This document shows, one piece after another, positions 14,355 through 14,992 of a stretch of 14,992 nucleotides of DNA. Numbering within the stretch: the stretch's first letter is position 1; every line of letters starts with the position of its first letter. The notes beneath the pieces were generated by a model. The model was not told where the DNA came from and ran no database searches. It worked only from the letters and a program-made list of their open reading frames with translations. The stretch is from Bacteroidia bacterium. GTDB lineage: Bacteria > Bacteroidota > Bacteroidia > AKYH767-A > OLB10. The translations under genes and the position numbers were made by a program. Location: contig JANWID010000143.1 of assembly GCA_025450095.1 (NCBI GenBank), positions 1 through 14,992 of the forward strand, given 5' to 3'.

Positions 14355-14992
14355 GTGAACACAAATCAATACTTAAAAAGAATCAATTACACCGGATCAA
14401 CAAATCCTACTGTACAAACTTTATTCACATTGCAAAAGCAACATCTCTTAACGGTCCCTTTCGAAAACCTGGACATTCACAATAAAACCAGGATTGACTT
14501 AAACAATTTGTTCGATAAAATAGTAATCCGGAAAAGAGGCGGCTTTTGTTATGAGCTGAATAAACTTTTTTATGATTTACTCCGGCAGATTGGTTTCAAT
14601 GTAAAAATAATATCAGCCAGAGTTTTTGCTAATGGATCTTATTCTCCCGAATTTGATCATATGGCTTTAGTAGTCTCGATAAAGTATGACAACTATCTTG
14701 TTGATGTAGGCTTTGGTGAATTTTCATTTCAACCTCTTAAAATAAAATACGATCCTGAAATTGAAGATCCAAGAGGAATATTTAAAATAGAAGCTCTTGA
14801 TGACACAAACAAAGTTGTCAAAAAGAAAAATGCAGCAGGTGATTTTATTCCAGAATATTCCTTTTCGGAGAAAGAACGACAATTAGTTGAATTTACCGGG
14901 ATGTGCAATTACCATCAGACCGACCCCACCTCTCACTTTATGCAAAACACGATTTGTTCATTGCCAACATTAACTGGAAGAATTTCTTTATC
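14355..14992 (+). CDS. nat: arylamine N-acetyltransferase, 3' end cut by window
   Basis: The frame opens with GTG at 14355 and encodes (M)NTNQYLKRINYTGSTNPTVQ, the standard N-terminus of the family; no ATG lies in this part. It runs without interruption for 212 codons to the window edge (family length is about 250-280). The signature VPFENLDIH is at 34-42, RGGFCYELN at 61-69, FDHMALVV at 100-107 and YLVDVGFG at 114-121. The catalytic triad C65, H102 and D117 is complete. The enzyme moves acetyl from acetyl-CoA onto arylamines or hydrazines through the cysteine; the natural substrate in this organism is not evident. It follows the PepSY-like gene but lies beyond its terminator, so it is probably separately transcribed, although no clear promoter was found in the short gap. 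Confidence 0.92.
   Translation, partial: MNTNQYLKRINYTGSTNPTVQTLFTLQKQHLLTVPFENLDIHNKTRIDLNNLFDKIVIRKRGGFCYELNKLFYDLLRQIGFNVKIISARVFANGSYSPEFDHMALVVSIKYDNYLVDVGFGEFSFQPLKIKYDPEIEDPRGIFKIEALDDTNKVVKKKNAAGDFIPEYSFSEKERQLVEFTGMCNYHQTDPTSHFMQNTICSLPTLTGRISL

Overview
The window looks like a chromosomal accessory stretch from a member of the Bacteroidota, plausibly a Chitinophagaceae/Sphingobacteriia-type soil or water bacterium. The grounds are a C-terminal type IX secretion (Por) sorting domain, delta-60 and SBBP-type secreted proteins, TPR-bearing sensor proteins, AT-rich spacers, weak or absent Shine-Dalgarno sequences, and several promoters fitting the Bacteroidota pattern TTG-N20-TAnnTTTG. 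No sequence search was possible, so the taxonomy is inference. No rRNA, tRNA, CRISPR array, phage gene or transposase was found.

Layout. 1-284: window edge, a REP-like element and the first copy of a ~120-bp repeat. 285-1476 (+): a GNAT acetyltransferase and an uncharacterised 216-aa protein, bracketed by that repeat (second copy 1478-1600). 1608-3362 (-): exported DUF885 metallohydrolase. 3371-3613: array of 43-bp repeats with an inverted copy. 3609-5567 (-): TPR-receptor class III adenylate cyclase, best started at a GTG. 5601-6227: promoter-like site, a 179-bp dispersed repeat, a long perfect hairpin and a REP-like double hairpin. 6228-7757 (-): secreted delta-60 repeat protein with a type IX sorting tail. 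8023-8685 (+): GTP cyclohydrolase I. 8847-11636 (+): LuxR-type response regulator and TPR sensor histidine kinase. 11630-11956 (-): remnant of a second LuxR-type regulator. 12092-12664 (+): lipoprotein. 12665-13718: truncated SBBP-type gene, second copy of the dispersed repeat, and a five-copy tandem array. 13719-14171 (+): PepSY-like secreted protein with a terminator. 14355-window end (+): arylamine N-acetyltransferase with a GTG start, cut by the edge.

How it fits together. The most informative signal is an identical 16-bp sequence overlapping the -33 element of two promoters, one before the histidine kinase (9487-9502) and one before the lipoprotein (11995-12010). Both have exactly 20 bp to the -7 box. 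This suggests one regulator, perhaps the adjacent response regulator, controls its own kinase and the downstream lipoprotein. The rest of the window is notable for its density of dispersed and tandem non-coding repeats, one of which supplies the stop codon of the cyclase gene, and for decayed genes at 11630-11956 and 12704-12985.
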